Shown one piece after another: positions 48,255-56,318 of a stretch of 64,000 nt of DNA. How positions within the stretch are numbered: the first letter of the stretch is position 1; every line of letters begins with the position of its first letter. Under the pieces are notes generated by a model. It searched no databases, was not told the origin of the DNA, and saw only the letters and a program-made list of their open reading frames with translations. This DNA comes from Capnocytophaga periodontitidis (GTDB lineage Bacteria > Bacteroidota > Bacteroidia > Flavobacteriales > Flavobacteriaceae), in assembly GCF_016126015.1 (NCBI RefSeq), contig NZ_JAEFDB010000001.1, positions 620,001-684,000 of the forward strand. The letters are read 5' to 3'. The translations under genes and the position numbers were made by a program.

Positions 48255-48848
48255 ATGATTTATGGATATATTCGGGTAAGTTCCGATAAGCAAACAGTAG
48301 AAAACCAACGTTTTGAAATTAGTAATTTCTGTGAGAAAAACAGCCTAACTATTGATGTTTGGGTAGAAGAAACTATTTCGGGTATGACAAGAGTAGAGAA
48401 TAGAAAACTCGGCAAACTCCTTAAAAGAATGAAAAAAGGCGATGTGCTTATTTGCTCAGAATTGTCGCGTTTGGGGCGTAACCTCTTGATGATTATGGGG
48501 GTACTTAATGAGTGTATGAACCGCGATATTCAGGTGTGGACAATTAAAGATAATTACCGCTTGGGGAGTGATATCAATAGCAAGGTGTTGGCGTTTGCCT
48601 TTGGGCTATCTGCTGAGATTGAACGTAACCTTATCAGTCAGCGTACCAAAGAGGCGTTGGCACGCAAGAAAGCAGAGGGAGTAGTTCTCGGTCGCCCTAA
48701 AGGTAGTAAGTCCGCTAAAACGAAACTCACAGGGCAAGAAAAGAAAATTAAGGAACTTTTAGAGAAAAAAGTATCGTATTCGACTATTGGGCGTATTCTT
48801 GGGGTGCATAGGCTTACAGTAAGTACTTTTGTAAAAGAACGATTATAA
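48255..48848 (+). CDS. Serine site-specific invertase, Mpi family
   Basis: A 197-aa small serine recombinase. The N-terminus MIYGYIRVSSDKQTVENQRF carries the catalytic serine (Ser9 or Ser10). The active-site arginines are in SELSRLGRNLLMIM (about residues 74-87). The long E-helix AFAFGLSAEIERNLISQRTK leads to a C-terminal helix-turn-helix (SYSTIGRILGVHRLTVSTFV). Sequence and length match the Bacteroidota Mpi invertase, which inverts capsule promoters in Bacteroides. It lies 111 bp outside the inverted repeat, so inversion does not disturb it. Inferred role: inversion of the methyltransferase cassette, possibly together with sites elsewhere in the genome. Confidence 0.93.
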   Translation: MIYGYIRVSSDKQTVENQRFEISNFCEKNSLTIDVWVEETISGMTRVENRKLGKLLKRMKKGDVLICSELSRLGRNLLMIMGVLNECMNRDIQVWTIKDNYRLGSDINSKVLAFAFGLSAEIERNLISQRTKEALARKKAEGVVLGRPKGSKSAKTKLTGQEKKIKELLEKKVSYSTIGRILGVHRLTVSTFVKERL

Positions 48849-48860
48849 ATGTATTATCCG

Positions 48861-48905
48861 ATTTTATTAGGCTTTTCAACTTTTTTATAATACATTTGCA
48901 GCACT
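48861..48905 (+). promoter_or_regulatory. Promoter, right copy of the 45-bp direct repeat
   Basis: It contains TACATTTG at 48891-48898, 31 bp before the SGNH gene start. It resembles the island promoter at 40228-40272 at 39 of 45 positions, so the same sequence borders the restriction island on both sides. Confidence 0.7.
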
Positions 48906-48928
48906 TATCTTAAAATATTTACAAAGAT

Positions 48929-49372
48929 ATGAAACGTATTTTAATTGCTTTTTTTACAGTATTGCTCACTCAACTTAGCGAGGCTCAAACTCAAAAGTAT
49001 TCAACTTTTTATGTGCAGCGTGCTAGTTTGTTCAGCAAATTGGCTATCACCCCAAAAGACATTGTTTTTATTGGCAATAGTATTACCAATGGTGCTGAAT
49101 GGAATGAACTTTTCCCACGAAAACGAGTCAAAAACAGAGGGATTAGCGGTGATACTTCCGAAGAGGTATACGACCGATTAGACCCCATTGTAAAAGGCAA
49201 ACCTACCAAAATATTTATCCTCATCGGGATTAATGATATTTCTCGTGGGATAGAGGTGGAAACTATTGTGCAGAATATGAAGCGAATTGTTGAGAAAATA
49301 CAAAACGAATCGCCTAAAACGAAGATTTACAAAATAATTCACCGTCAGGTGAAAATTCGTGAGATAATGTAA
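48929..49372 (+). pseudogene. C-terminally truncated SGNH/GDSL hydrolase
   Basis: The 147-aa ORF has a signal peptide (MKRILIAFFTVLLTQLSEAQ), the SGNH block I DIVFIGNSITNGAEW (catalytic Ser at about residue 51), block II NRGISGDTSEEVYDR and block III IFILIGINDISRG. After SPKTKIY the sequence changes to KIIHRQVKIREIM and stops. The last third, including block V with the catalytic Asp and His, is missing, so the enzyme cannot work in the usual way. Full family members are about 210-230 aa. The truncation lies at the right border of the restriction island, consistent with a rearrangement there. Confidence 0.7.
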
Positions 49373-49670
49373 AGCAAAGAGTTTTTTACAGTCCTTATTT
49401 CGTGCAAATTCGTGTTCACATACCCAGCTGTGAGCCCTCGCTGGCTTTGTGGGAGATAAAAACTATACTTCTCCCACACCTCCCATTACTCCCACACCTC
49501 CCATCCCTGCCCGTGCGGCTCGCACCTCCCATTATCGCCCGTGCGGCTCGCACCTGCCCGTGCAACTTGTATTAAATCACAAGTTATCTTCTTTACAGAT
49601 TGTCTTCTTTCGATGAAATTGACGGGCAACACTTTTTTTATTAAAAATTTTTGTGGTTTAGAAAAATGTC
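49373..49670 (+). repeat. Non-coding stretch with C-rich and GTGCGGCTCGCACCT repeats
   Basis: No gene is visible. It has CTCCCACACCTCCCATTACT-type C-rich repeats (49470-49505) and two copies of GCCCGTGCGGCTCGCACCT 28 bp apart (49509-49527 and 49537-49555), followed by a partial GCCCGTGCAAC. Near the start are echoes of ATTCGTG (49348, 49400 and 49410). The same GTGCGGCTCGCACCT unit stands left of the restriction island at about 40120. Confidence 0.6.
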
Positions 49671-49671
49671 G

Positions 49672-49679
49672 TATATTTG
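49672..49679 (+). promoter_or_regulatory. Bacteroidota -7 box (TATATTTG) for recQ
   Basis: TATATTTG matches TAnnTTTG, with a TTTG at 49650-49653 at about the right distance for the -33 element. It lies 55 bp before recQ. Confidence 0.65.
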
Positions 49680-49733
49680 TAAAATATATCTGATGACAGA
49701 AAAACTCAACACTAAAACAGGAGAATATTTAAT

Positions 49734-51923
49734 ATGAAAATGACAAAAAATGATTTACACAATGCCCTGAAACACTACTTTGGGTTTGAAGCGTTCAAAG
49801 GGCATCAAGAAGAAATTATTACCAGCGTGATCAACAAAGAAAATACCTTTGTAATTATGCCCACAGGTGGTGGTAAATCATTGTGCTACCAATTGCCTGC
49901 CTTAGTTCTGGAGGGAACTGCTATTGTGATTTCCCCCCTTATCGCCTTGATGAAAAACCAAGTAGATGCGATGCGTGGTATTTCATCTACCGATAGTATT
50001 GCCCACGTACTCAACTCTTCTCTTACCAAAAACGAAATCCGCGAGGTAATGGAGGATATCAGCGCTGGCAAAACCAAATTGTTATATGTCGCCCCCGAGT
50101 CCCTCATCAAAGAGGAATATGCTAACTTTCTCAAAACTGTTCCTATCTCCTTTGTCGCTGTAGACGAGGCGCATTGCATCTCTGAATGGGGACACGATTT
50201 CCGCCCTGAGTACCGCAATATCAAAACCATTATTGAGCGTCTGGGCAGCAATATCCCTATCGTCGCGCTTACAGCTACAGCTACCCCAAAAGTGCAAGAG
50301 GATATCCTCAAAAATTTGGGAATGCTCGAAGCCAATGTATTTAAATCATCATTCAACCGCCCTAATCTCTATTATGAAGTACGTCCTAAAACCAAAAATG
50401 TAGATGCCGATATTATCCGTTTTGTAAAACAGAACAGCAAAAAATCAGGAATTATATACTGTCTCAGCCGTAAAAAGGTAGAAGATCTTGCTCAAACCTT
50501 ACAAGTAAACGGTATTTCGGCGGTACCTTACCACGCGGGATTAGATGCCAAAACACGCGCCAAACACCAAGATATGTTCTTAATGGAAGAGGTAGATGTG
50601 GTGGTAGCAACCATCGCCTTTGGTATGGGTATTGACAAACCCGATGTACGCTTTGTAATCCACCACGATATCCCAAAAAGTATTGAAAGTTACTATCAAG
50701 AAACAGGACGTGCCGGTCGTGATGGTGGTGAAGGGCATTGCTTAGCTTTCTATTCTTATAAAGATGTAGAAAAACTCGAAAAATTTATGATAGGCAAGCC
50801 TATAGCCGAGCAAGAGATAGGACAAGCGCTCTTGCAGGACATCGTAGCTTACGCCGAAACCTCTAGTTCACGTCGTAAATTTATCTTGCATTACTTTGGT
50901 GAAGAGTTTGACGAGGTAAATGGCGAAGGTGCCAATATGGACGACAATGTGCGTTTTCCTAAAGAGAAGAAGGAAGCTAAAGATGATGTAGTAAAATTGC
51001 TCAACGTGATTATTGCTACCAAACAGAAGTTCAAAGCTAAAGAAATTGTAAATACACTTATCGGTAAAGTGAGTGCTCTTATCAAAGCACATCGTATTGA
51101 TGAGCAAGACTTCTTTGGCATTGGTAAAGATAAAGACGATGCTTATTGGATGGCTCTCCTTCGTCAAGTAATGGTAAACGGACTCATACGCAAGGATATA
51201 GAAACTTACGGAGTAATGTTTATCACCGATAAAGGAAAGGAATTCTTAAAAGAAGTGCCTTCATTTATGATGACTGAAGACCATAGTTATGAAGAAGAAC
51301 CGGAAGATATCAACAGTGCTAATGCTGTAGCAGCCGACCCTGTACTTCTTGATATGCTAAAAGATTTGCGCAAAAAGGTAGCCAAACAGAAAGGGGTGCC
51401 TCCGTTTGTGGTATTCCAAGACCCTTCACTCGAAGATATGGCTCTCAAATATCCTATTACCATTCAGGAACTTACCAATGTACACGGAATAGGAGAAGGC
51501 AAAGCTAAAAAATACGGTAGTGAGTTTGTAAAACTCATTGAGCGTTATGTAGAGGAAAATGATATTGTACGCGCTGAGGATTTAATTGTAAAAACTACAG
51601 GGTCTAACTCGGCTCTAAAATTGTTTATCATTCAGAATATAGACCGCAAATTGCCATTGCCCGACATCGCCCAAGCCAAAGGGTTGGAGATGGACGAATT
51701 TCTCAAAGAAATGGAACAAATCGTATACAGCGGTACCAAGCTAAATATTGACTATTGGGTAAACGAAATCTTTGATGAAGAACAACAAGAAGAGCTTCAC
51801 GAATACTTTATGGAAGCTGAAAGTGATAAAATATCTTTAGCTTCTAAAGAATTTGCCGGTGAATACGAAGATGATGAACTAAGAATCTACCGATTGAAAT
51901 TTATCAGTGAAGTAGCAAATTAA
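49734..51923 (+). CDS. recQ: ATP-dependent DNA helicase RecQ
   Basis: A 3'-5' DNA helicase in recombination and replication repair. The 729-aa protein has Walker A IMPTGGGKSLCYQLPALV (about residues 41-58), the DEAH box with the aromatic-rich loop AVDEAHCISEWGHDFRPEY (about 141-159), VALTATATPKVQ and QETGRAGRDGG. An RQC region follows, and an HRDC domain from about residue 540 (PPFVVFQDPSLEDMALKYP). Its C-terminal tail is longer than in Escherichia coli, as in other Bacteroidota. Either of two close in-frame ATGs could be the start. Confidence 0.95.
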   Translation: MKMTKNDLHNALKHYFGFEAFKGHQEEIITSVINKENTFVIMPTGGGKSLCYQLPALVLEGTAIVISPLIALMKNQVDAMRGISSTDSIAHVLNSSLTKNEIREVMEDISAGKTKLLYVAPESLIKEEYANFLKTVPISFVAVDEAHCISEWGHDFRPEYRNIKTIIERLGSNIPIVALTATATPKVQEDILKNLGMLEANVFKSSFNRPNLYYEVRPKTKNVDADIIRFVKQNSKKSGIIYCLSRKKVEDLAQTLQVNGISAVPYHAGLDAKTRAKHQDMFLMEEVDVVVATIAFGMGIDKPDVRFVIHHDIPKSIESYYQETGRAGRDGGEGHCLAFYSYKDVEKLEKFMIGKPIAEQEIGQALLQDIVAYAETSSSRRKFILHYFGEEFDEVNGEGANMDDNVRFPKEKKEAKDDVVKLLNVIIATKQKFKAKEIVNTLIGKVSALIKAHRIDEQDFFGIGKDKDDAYWMALLRQVMVNGLIRKDIETYGVMFITDKGKEFLKEVPSFMMTEDHSYEEEPEDINSANAVAADPVLLDMLKDLRKKVAKQKGVPPFVVFQDPSLEDMALKYPITIQELTNVHGIGEGKAKKYGSEFVKLIERYVEENDIVRAEDLIVKTTGSNSALKLFIIQNIDRKLPLPDIAQAKGLEMDEFLKEMEQIVYSGTKLNIDYWVNEIFDEEQQEELHEYFMEAESDKISLASKEFAGEYEDDELRIYRLKFISEVAN

Positions 51924-51941
51924 CAGAAGTACACATAAAAT

Positions 51942-51983
51942 AAAAAAAGAGAATTAGGCAAAAATGCTTAATTCTCTTTTTTA
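51942..51983 (+). terminator. recQ terminator
   Basis: AAAAAGAGAATTA pairs with TAATTCTCTTTTT, with GCA/TGC pairing closing the loop and a T-run following. It lies 20 bp after the recQ stop. Confidence 0.85.
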
Positions 51984-51987
51984 TCGT

Positions 51988-52127
51988 TACACTTTGCCAA
52001 AGTTTAAAATTGTCTGTGCGAATCGCACCTTTGGCAAAACCCATTAATTTGATTATCAATAATTTTTGTAGTATGTTATGGGACGTTTTGCAAACGCCCA
52101 CATAAATAAAACTTTTTGGACACCCTC
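51988..52127 (+). repeat. MITE-related repeat, left end missing
   Basis: It shares with 28003-28180 the ACTTTGCCAAAGT / GCACCTTTGGCAAA pair, the GACGTTTTGCAAACGCCC palindrome and the right end AACTTTTTGGACACCCTC. The left terminal repeat is absent. It lies between the convergent recQ and ald genes. Confidence 0.6.
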
Positions 52128-52137
52128 TTTTTATATC

Positions 52138-53310
52138 TTATAAAAACAATAAATGTAGTGGTTTACAAGGCAATCCAAACCATTCTGAAACAGTACTATG
52201 GGTAAGGATTCCGTGGTAAGAATAAAGTCCGTTTCTAAAACCTTTATCTATTTGTAAGAGGTTTTCTACTCCTCCCTCCTCTCCTATTTTCAGCAGGTAA
52301 GGCAATAAAATATTACTCAACGACGTTGAAGCTGTACGGGCATAACGTGAAGAAAGATTAGGTACCCCGCAATGTACAACTTCGTATTTAGTGAAGGTGA
52401 GTTGTTCTAAAGTTGTAAGTCCGCTTGTTTCCACACAACCTCCATTGCCTATACTTGTATCTACAATCACAGCGCCTCGTGACATCTGTTGTACCATATC
52501 TTCTGTAACAACTATAGGTGAGCGATGAGTTCCCGTCATAGCTCCTATAAGTACGTTACAACGCTTCAAAGATTCTCGAAGTAATTGAGGTTGTAAGGTT
52601 GCGGTATATACTGAAGAAGGTAAATGTGTGCGTAGTTTCCTTAAATCGGTAAGGGAGGAAGCAAATATCTTTACATTAGCACCTAATCCTAAGGCAGCTT
52701 TAGCAGCAGCTTCTGTGATGTTATTAGCTCCCAAAAGTACCACCTCTATAGGAGGTACTCCTGTAATATTTCCAAATAGAAGTCGATTTTCTTCTGTGAT
52801 GAGTTCTGAAGCAGTAAGCACAGCAGCTATACCCGTAAGCTCATCCACCGATTGTTGTATAGGATAGTTTTCAGCCTCATCTTTGATATATTCAAAAGCT
52901 AAAGCAGTAATCTGCTTTTGTGTAAGCATCTCAAAATAGGATATATCTTGTGTATTGAGTTGTAAAGTTGAAAACAATACTGTTTGAGGATTGAAGTAAG
53001 CGAGTTCTTCAGTAGTAGGAGGCTCAACCTTCAGTACCATTGGACAAGCAAAAACTGCTTCGGTATCATACACAATTTCGGCACCTGCCTCGCTGTAATC
53101 AGCATCAGGAAAGTGAGCTTCTTCACCTGCCCCAGCCTCTACGAGAATTTGGTGACCATTAGTTACTAATACCGCCACTTCATCAGGCGTTAAGCAAATT
53201 CGTTTCTCTTGAAAAGTGCGTTCTTTAGGAAGTCCTATTTTCAACGATTGTTGCTCATTGCTCACCGCTAAGCGTTCTTCTTGTGGTAATAGTTGAGATA
53301 TGGTTTGCAT
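52138..53310 (-). CDS. ald: Alanine dehydrogenase
   Basis: An NAD-dependent enzyme interconverting alanine and pyruvate plus ammonia. The 390-aa protein has the substrate-binding KIGLPKERTFQEKRICLTPD (about residues 25-44), GHQILVEAGAGEEAHFPDAD, the Rossmann-region VVLLGANNITEAAAKAALGL (with GxNNxTE in place of the usual GxGxxG) and the C-terminal VHCGVPNLSSRYARTASTSL. The altered nucleotide-binding glycines match the Bacteroidota branch. It shares one base with the dnaA stop (TAATG), so the two are translationally coupled. Confidence 0.85.
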   Translation of the reverse strand: MQTISQLLPQEERLAVSNEQQSLKIGLPKERTFQEKRICLTPDEVAVLVTNGHQILVEAGAGEEAHFPDADYSEAGAEIVYDTEAVFACPMVLKVEPPTTEELAYFNPQTVLFSTLQLNTQDISYFEMLTQKQITALAFEYIKDEAENYPIQQSVDELTGIAAVLTASELITEENRLLFGNITGVPPIEVVLLGANNITEAAAKAALGLGANVKIFASSLTDLRKLRTHLPSSVYTATLQPQLLRESLKRCNVLIGAMTGTHRSPIVVTEDMVQQMSRGAVIVDTSIGNGGCVETSGLTTLEQLTFTKYEVVHCGVPNLSSRYARTASTSLSNILLPYLLKIGEEGGVENLLQIDKGFRNGLYSYHGILTHSTVSEWFGLPCKPLHLLFL

Positions 53311-54731
53311 TAGTCTGAGAATTTAGTTTCTAAATCACTCACATATTTCTTGAAAGCGCGATCGGTTTCTATTAAGTTTTCCACTGTTTTGCAAGCGTGT
53401 AGCACTGTGGCGTGATCACGTTGCCCTATCTGGCTTCCAATGGTAGAAAGTGAGTTTTTAGTGTATTTCTTCGAGAAAAACATTGCCAATTGTCGAGCTT
53501 GTACTACATTGCGTTTACGGGTCTTGGAATGTAGTGATTCGATATCTAAATTGAAGTAATCGGCTATAATTTGCTGAATGTGGTCAATAGTCAAATCGTT
53601 TTTATTATTTTTCACCGATTTATCGATAATGCTTTGTGCGAGTTCTATAGAATATTCTTTGCGATTAAACGCTGCTTGTGCAATCAATGAGTTGCTCACC
53701 CCTTCTAATTCACGTACATTCGTACGTATATTTTCAGCCAAATAAGCAATTATATCTTCTCCTATTTCGGCTCCATCATTATAGAATTTATTTTCTAAAA
53801 TCTTGTAACGTGTTTCGTAATCAGGAGTTTGTAATTCAGCCGAAAGCCCCCATTTAAAACGAGAAAGAAGACGTTGTTCTATATCAAATAAATCTACAGG
53901 AGCTTTATCCGAAGTGAGGATTACCTGCTTGCCGTTTTGGTGTAGGTGATTGAAGATATGAAAGAAAGCATCTTGAGTTTTCACCTTCCCCGAAAGGAAT
54001 TGAATATCATCTACGATAAGTACATCGATGAGCTGATAGAAGTGAATAAAGTCGTTAAGAGTATTTTTATCCTTGTCTTTAGCTGTAGAAGCACTGATAA
54101 ACTGTTGAGTAAACTTTTCAGCAGAAACATAAAGCACTTTTTTCTTGGGGTATTTTTCTTTAATATCCACCCCTATAGCGTGAGCTAAGTGAGTTTTTCC
54201 TAAGCCTACCCCTCCAAAAATAAATAGTGGATTAAAAGCCGTTCCACCAGGTTTATTGGCTACTGCCATACCTGCAGAACGTGCCAAACGATTAGAAGCA
54301 CCTTCTACAAAATTATCAAAGTTTTGATGTAAATTGAGTTGAGGATCAACAGTTATCTCACGAATTCCAGGTATTACAAAAGGATTTTTAAGCCCAGGGT
54401 CTTTGGTCTCAGTAGCTAAAGTCAAAGTCTGTTTTGCTAATTCTGGACGATTTGTACTTGGAAGTTGTTCTTTAGTAAGTGGATTATCAACAATATACAC
54501 AAGGCGGGAGTTTACTCCCAAAGTAAATGTCATTGCCGATTTGAGAAGAGAAATAAAATTTTCTTCTAACCATTCATAAAAGAATCTACTTGGAACTTTG
54601 ATTTTCAAAGCGTTCCCTTCTAATTCAACAGGGATAATAGGAACAAACCAAGTATTAAATTGTTGCTCAGTGATGTTGTCTTTTATAAATTCAAGACACT
54701 TACTCCAAACTTTTTCAGCTGCTTCTTTCAT
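53310..54731 (-). CDS. dnaA: Chromosomal replication initiator DnaA
   Basis: DnaA binds oriC and opens it for replication. The 473-aa protein has the N-terminal domain I (WSKCLEFIKDNITEQQFNTW), Walker A FGGVGLGKTHLAHAIG (about residues 184-199), Walker B VLIVDDIQFLSGK and the domain IV DNA-binding signature QRDHATVLHACKTVENL (about 436-452). The length is normal. Its stop overlaps the ald start. Instead of dnaN, the downstream gene is ald, as is usual for scattered dnaA loci in Bacteroidota. Confidence 0.97.
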   Translation of the reverse strand: MKEAAEKVWSKCLEFIKDNITEQQFNTWFVPIIPVELEGNALKIKVPSRFFYEWLEENFISLLKSAMTFTLGVNSRLVYIVDNPLTKEQLPSTNRPELAKQTLTLATETKDPGLKNPFVIPGIREITVDPQLNLHQNFDNFVEGASNRLARSAGMAVANKPGGTAFNPLFIFGGVGLGKTHLAHAIGVDIKEKYPKKKVLYVSAEKFTQQFISASTAKDKDKNTLNDFIHFYQLIDVLIVDDIQFLSGKVKTQDAFFHIFNHLHQNGKQVILTSDKAPVDLFDIEQRLLSRFKWGLSAELQTPDYETRYKILENKFYNDGAEIGEDIIAYLAENIRTNVRELEGVSNSLIAQAAFNRKEYSIELAQSIIDKSVKNNKNDLTIDHIQQIIADYFNLDIESLHSKTRKRNVVQARQLAMFFSKKYTKNSLSTIGSQIGQRDHATVLHACKTVENLIETDRAFKKYVSDLETKFSD

Positions 54732-54932
54732 TTTTTAGGGTGCTACTTTTTAGCTAAAAATTTGATTATTAGATTTTTTTACTAATTTTGCCGGTGATAA
54801 AACTGTTCTTTTTTCAGTCAGCAAAATTGTGAATAATTTTTGAATAAAAAAAATATTTAACATTTGTTTTTCTGAATTTATTTTATAAGGGAACGATGTT
54901 AATCTTTTGTTAATGTTTATATCTATCTAATT
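54732..54932 (+). other. dnaA upstream region with a single DnaA box; possible but weak oriC candidate
   Basis: This AT-rich 201-bp gap between divergent dnaA and the thioesterase gene contains one exact DnaA-box match, TTATTCACA on the minus strand (54828-54836), in an AAAAAAAATATTTAACATTT-rich context. A single box is more consistent with dnaA autoregulation than with a full origin. A plus-strand TAATTTTG at about 54783 could be a promoter box. Confidence 0.3.
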
Positions 54933-55349
54933 ATGAAAGAATTACACTTCGATTATGTACTGCGTACTCGCTATGCAGAAACCGACCAAATGGGGGTAGT
55001 ATATTATGGAAATTATCCTCAATACCTCGAATTGGGAAGAGTGGAATGGTTGCGCTCTATTGGTTTTACCTATAAAGCAATGGAAGAAGAAGGGGTTATG
55101 ATGCCTGTGGTTTCTTTGCAAATTCAATATAAAAAACCAGCCCTATATGATGAGTTGATTATCATTCGCACCAAACTAAAAGAATTGCCTTCTACAAAAA
55201 TTGAGTTTGATTATGAGATTCTTAATGAAAGAGGAGAGTTACTTTCCATAGCTAACACCATATTAGTATTTGTAGATGCAAAAACTTTTAGACCAGTGCG
55301 CTGTCCTGAAAAGGTATTAAAACTGATTGAAGAGAAGATGAGTGATTAG
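54933..55349 (+). CDS. Acyl-CoA thioesterase, YbgC/4HBT family
   Basis: A 138-aa hot-dog-fold thioesterase. The family motif is YAETDQMGVVYYGNYPQYLE (about residues 14-33, with the catalytic Asp), followed by GRVEWLRSIGFTYKAMEEEG. The substrate is an acyl-CoA of unknown chain. No tol-pal genes accompany it, so the YbgC role in envelope phospholipid turnover is not supported by context. It is transcribed away from dnaA. Confidence 0.9.
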   Translation: MKELHFDYVLRTRYAETDQMGVVYYGNYPQYLELGRVEWLRSIGFTYKAMEEEGVMMPVVSLQIQYKKPALYDELIIIRTKLKELPSTKIEFDYEILNERGELLSIANTILVFVDAKTFRPVRCPEKVLKLIEEKMSD

Positions 55350-55365
55350 TCGCTAATAATGAATC

Positions 55366-55399
55366 GTTAGTCGTTAGTATCTCTTTACTAACGACTAAC
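55366..55399 (+). terminator. Strong hairpin between convergent genes
   Basis: GTTAGTCGTTAGTA and TACTAACGACTAAC form a perfect 14-bp stem with a 6-nt loop between the thioesterase and purine nucleoside phosphorylase stops. It has no long T-run but probably ends transcription from both sides. The units TTAGTCG and ACGACTA recur at the flanks. Confidence 0.55.
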
Positions 55400-55416
55400 G
55401 ACTAAAAAGCTAAAGA

Positions 55417-56244
55417 CTATCTGTAGTTTTTAATGAGATTTTTCACTAAAAGAATTACATTAGGCATTGCTATATTAGCTGCATTGAGTACTTCTTCGTG
55501 TGATACATCTGGCGAAATTTCTGGACCTCCTAAATCGGTGATAACTGAAAGGGCACACACCTCCATATTTTGATGACGTGCTACAATCACTTCAGGTACA
55601 GTACTCATCCCTACTGCATCACCTCCTAAAATACGCACCATACCATATTCGGCTGGCGTTTCAAACGAAGGTCCTTGCAACCCTACATACACACCTTTTT
55701 GAAGTTTGATATTATGCTCTTTAGCTGTTTTTTCTAATTCAGCTATCATAGCGTGATTATAAGGTTTGCTCATATCGGGAAAACGTACCCCAAACTGGTC
55801 TAAGTTCTTACCTCGCAAAGGGTGTTCTGGAAACATATTGATATGATCGCGAATCACCATTACATCTCCTATAGAAAAATTAGGATTCACTCCTCCCGAA
55901 GCATTAGAAACGATGAGTCGCTTGATACCTAATTGTGCAAACACACGTATCGGAAAAGTTACTTCTTGCATTGTATAGCCTTCGTAATAGTGCACACGCC
56001 CTGCCATCATCAACACATAACGGTTCTCTATTTTGCCATAAATAAGTTTGCCTTTGTGTCCAGCTACAGTCGATTTAGGAAAGTTAGGAATATTGTTGTA
56101 TTTAATTTCCGAAATCACTTCCACTTCATCTTCTAATTTGTGAAGTCCAGACCCTAAAATAATAGCAAACTCTGGAGTGTGTTCTGTAATGTACGACTGT
56201 ATGATGCGAGCCGTCTCGTTAATTTTGTCGTAAATTTGTTGCAT
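55417..56244 (-). CDS. Purine nucleoside phosphorylase
   Basis: It cleaves purine nucleosides with phosphate in salvage. The 275-aa protein is of the trimeric type: GSGLHKLEDEVEV near residue 32 (phosphate loop), STVAGHKGKLIYGKIENRYV, MMAGRVHYYEGYTMQEVTFP (about residues 79-98), SNASGGVNPNFSIGDVMVI and GVYVGLQGPSFETPAEYGMV. Active-site residues His, Tyr and Glu fall at the expected motifs. The N-terminus and length agree with the ATG at 56244. Confidence 0.94.
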   Translation of the reverse strand: MQQIYDKINETARIIQSYITEHTPEFAIILGSGLHKLEDEVEVISEIKYNNIPNFPKSTVAGHKGKLIYGKIENRYVLMMAGRVHYYEGYTMQEVTFPIRVFAQLGIKRLIVSNASGGVNPNFSIGDVMVIRDHINMFPEHPLRGKNLDQFGVRFPDMSKPYNHAMIAELEKTAKEHNIKLQKGVYVGLQGPSFETPAEYGMVRILGGDAVGMSTVPEVIVARHQNMEVCALSVITDLGGPEISPDVSHEEVLNAANIAMPNVILLVKNLIKNYR

Positions 56245-56270
56245 ATTTCTTTATTTTTTTGTCGATTTTG

Positions 56271-56303
56271 TAGATTGTCTGCCTTTGGAGGAATGGGAAC
56301 TAT
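56271..56303 (+). repeat. C/G-rich hairpin repeat, degenerate copy D
   Basis: TAGATTGTCTGCCTTTGGAG followed by GAATGGGAACTATT matches copies A-C with several substitutions. It lies in the 74-bp gap between the M48 and purine nucleoside phosphorylase genes. Confidence 0.45.
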
Positions 56304-56318
56304 TGATAAATTTACTAA

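Noticed and set aside
48255-48848. Transposon resolvase rather than invertase
   Set aside because: No transposase or res-type site nearby, and the closest family by sequence and length is Mpi; the inverted, not direct, repeats next to it fit inversion.
49500-49560. CRISPR-like short repeats
   Set aside because: Only two full copies about 28 bp apart, with no regular spacers and no cas genes anywhere in the window.
54732-54932. Confident oriC
   Set aside because: Only one exact DnaA box was found; a cluster would be expected, so I list the region as a weak candidate only.
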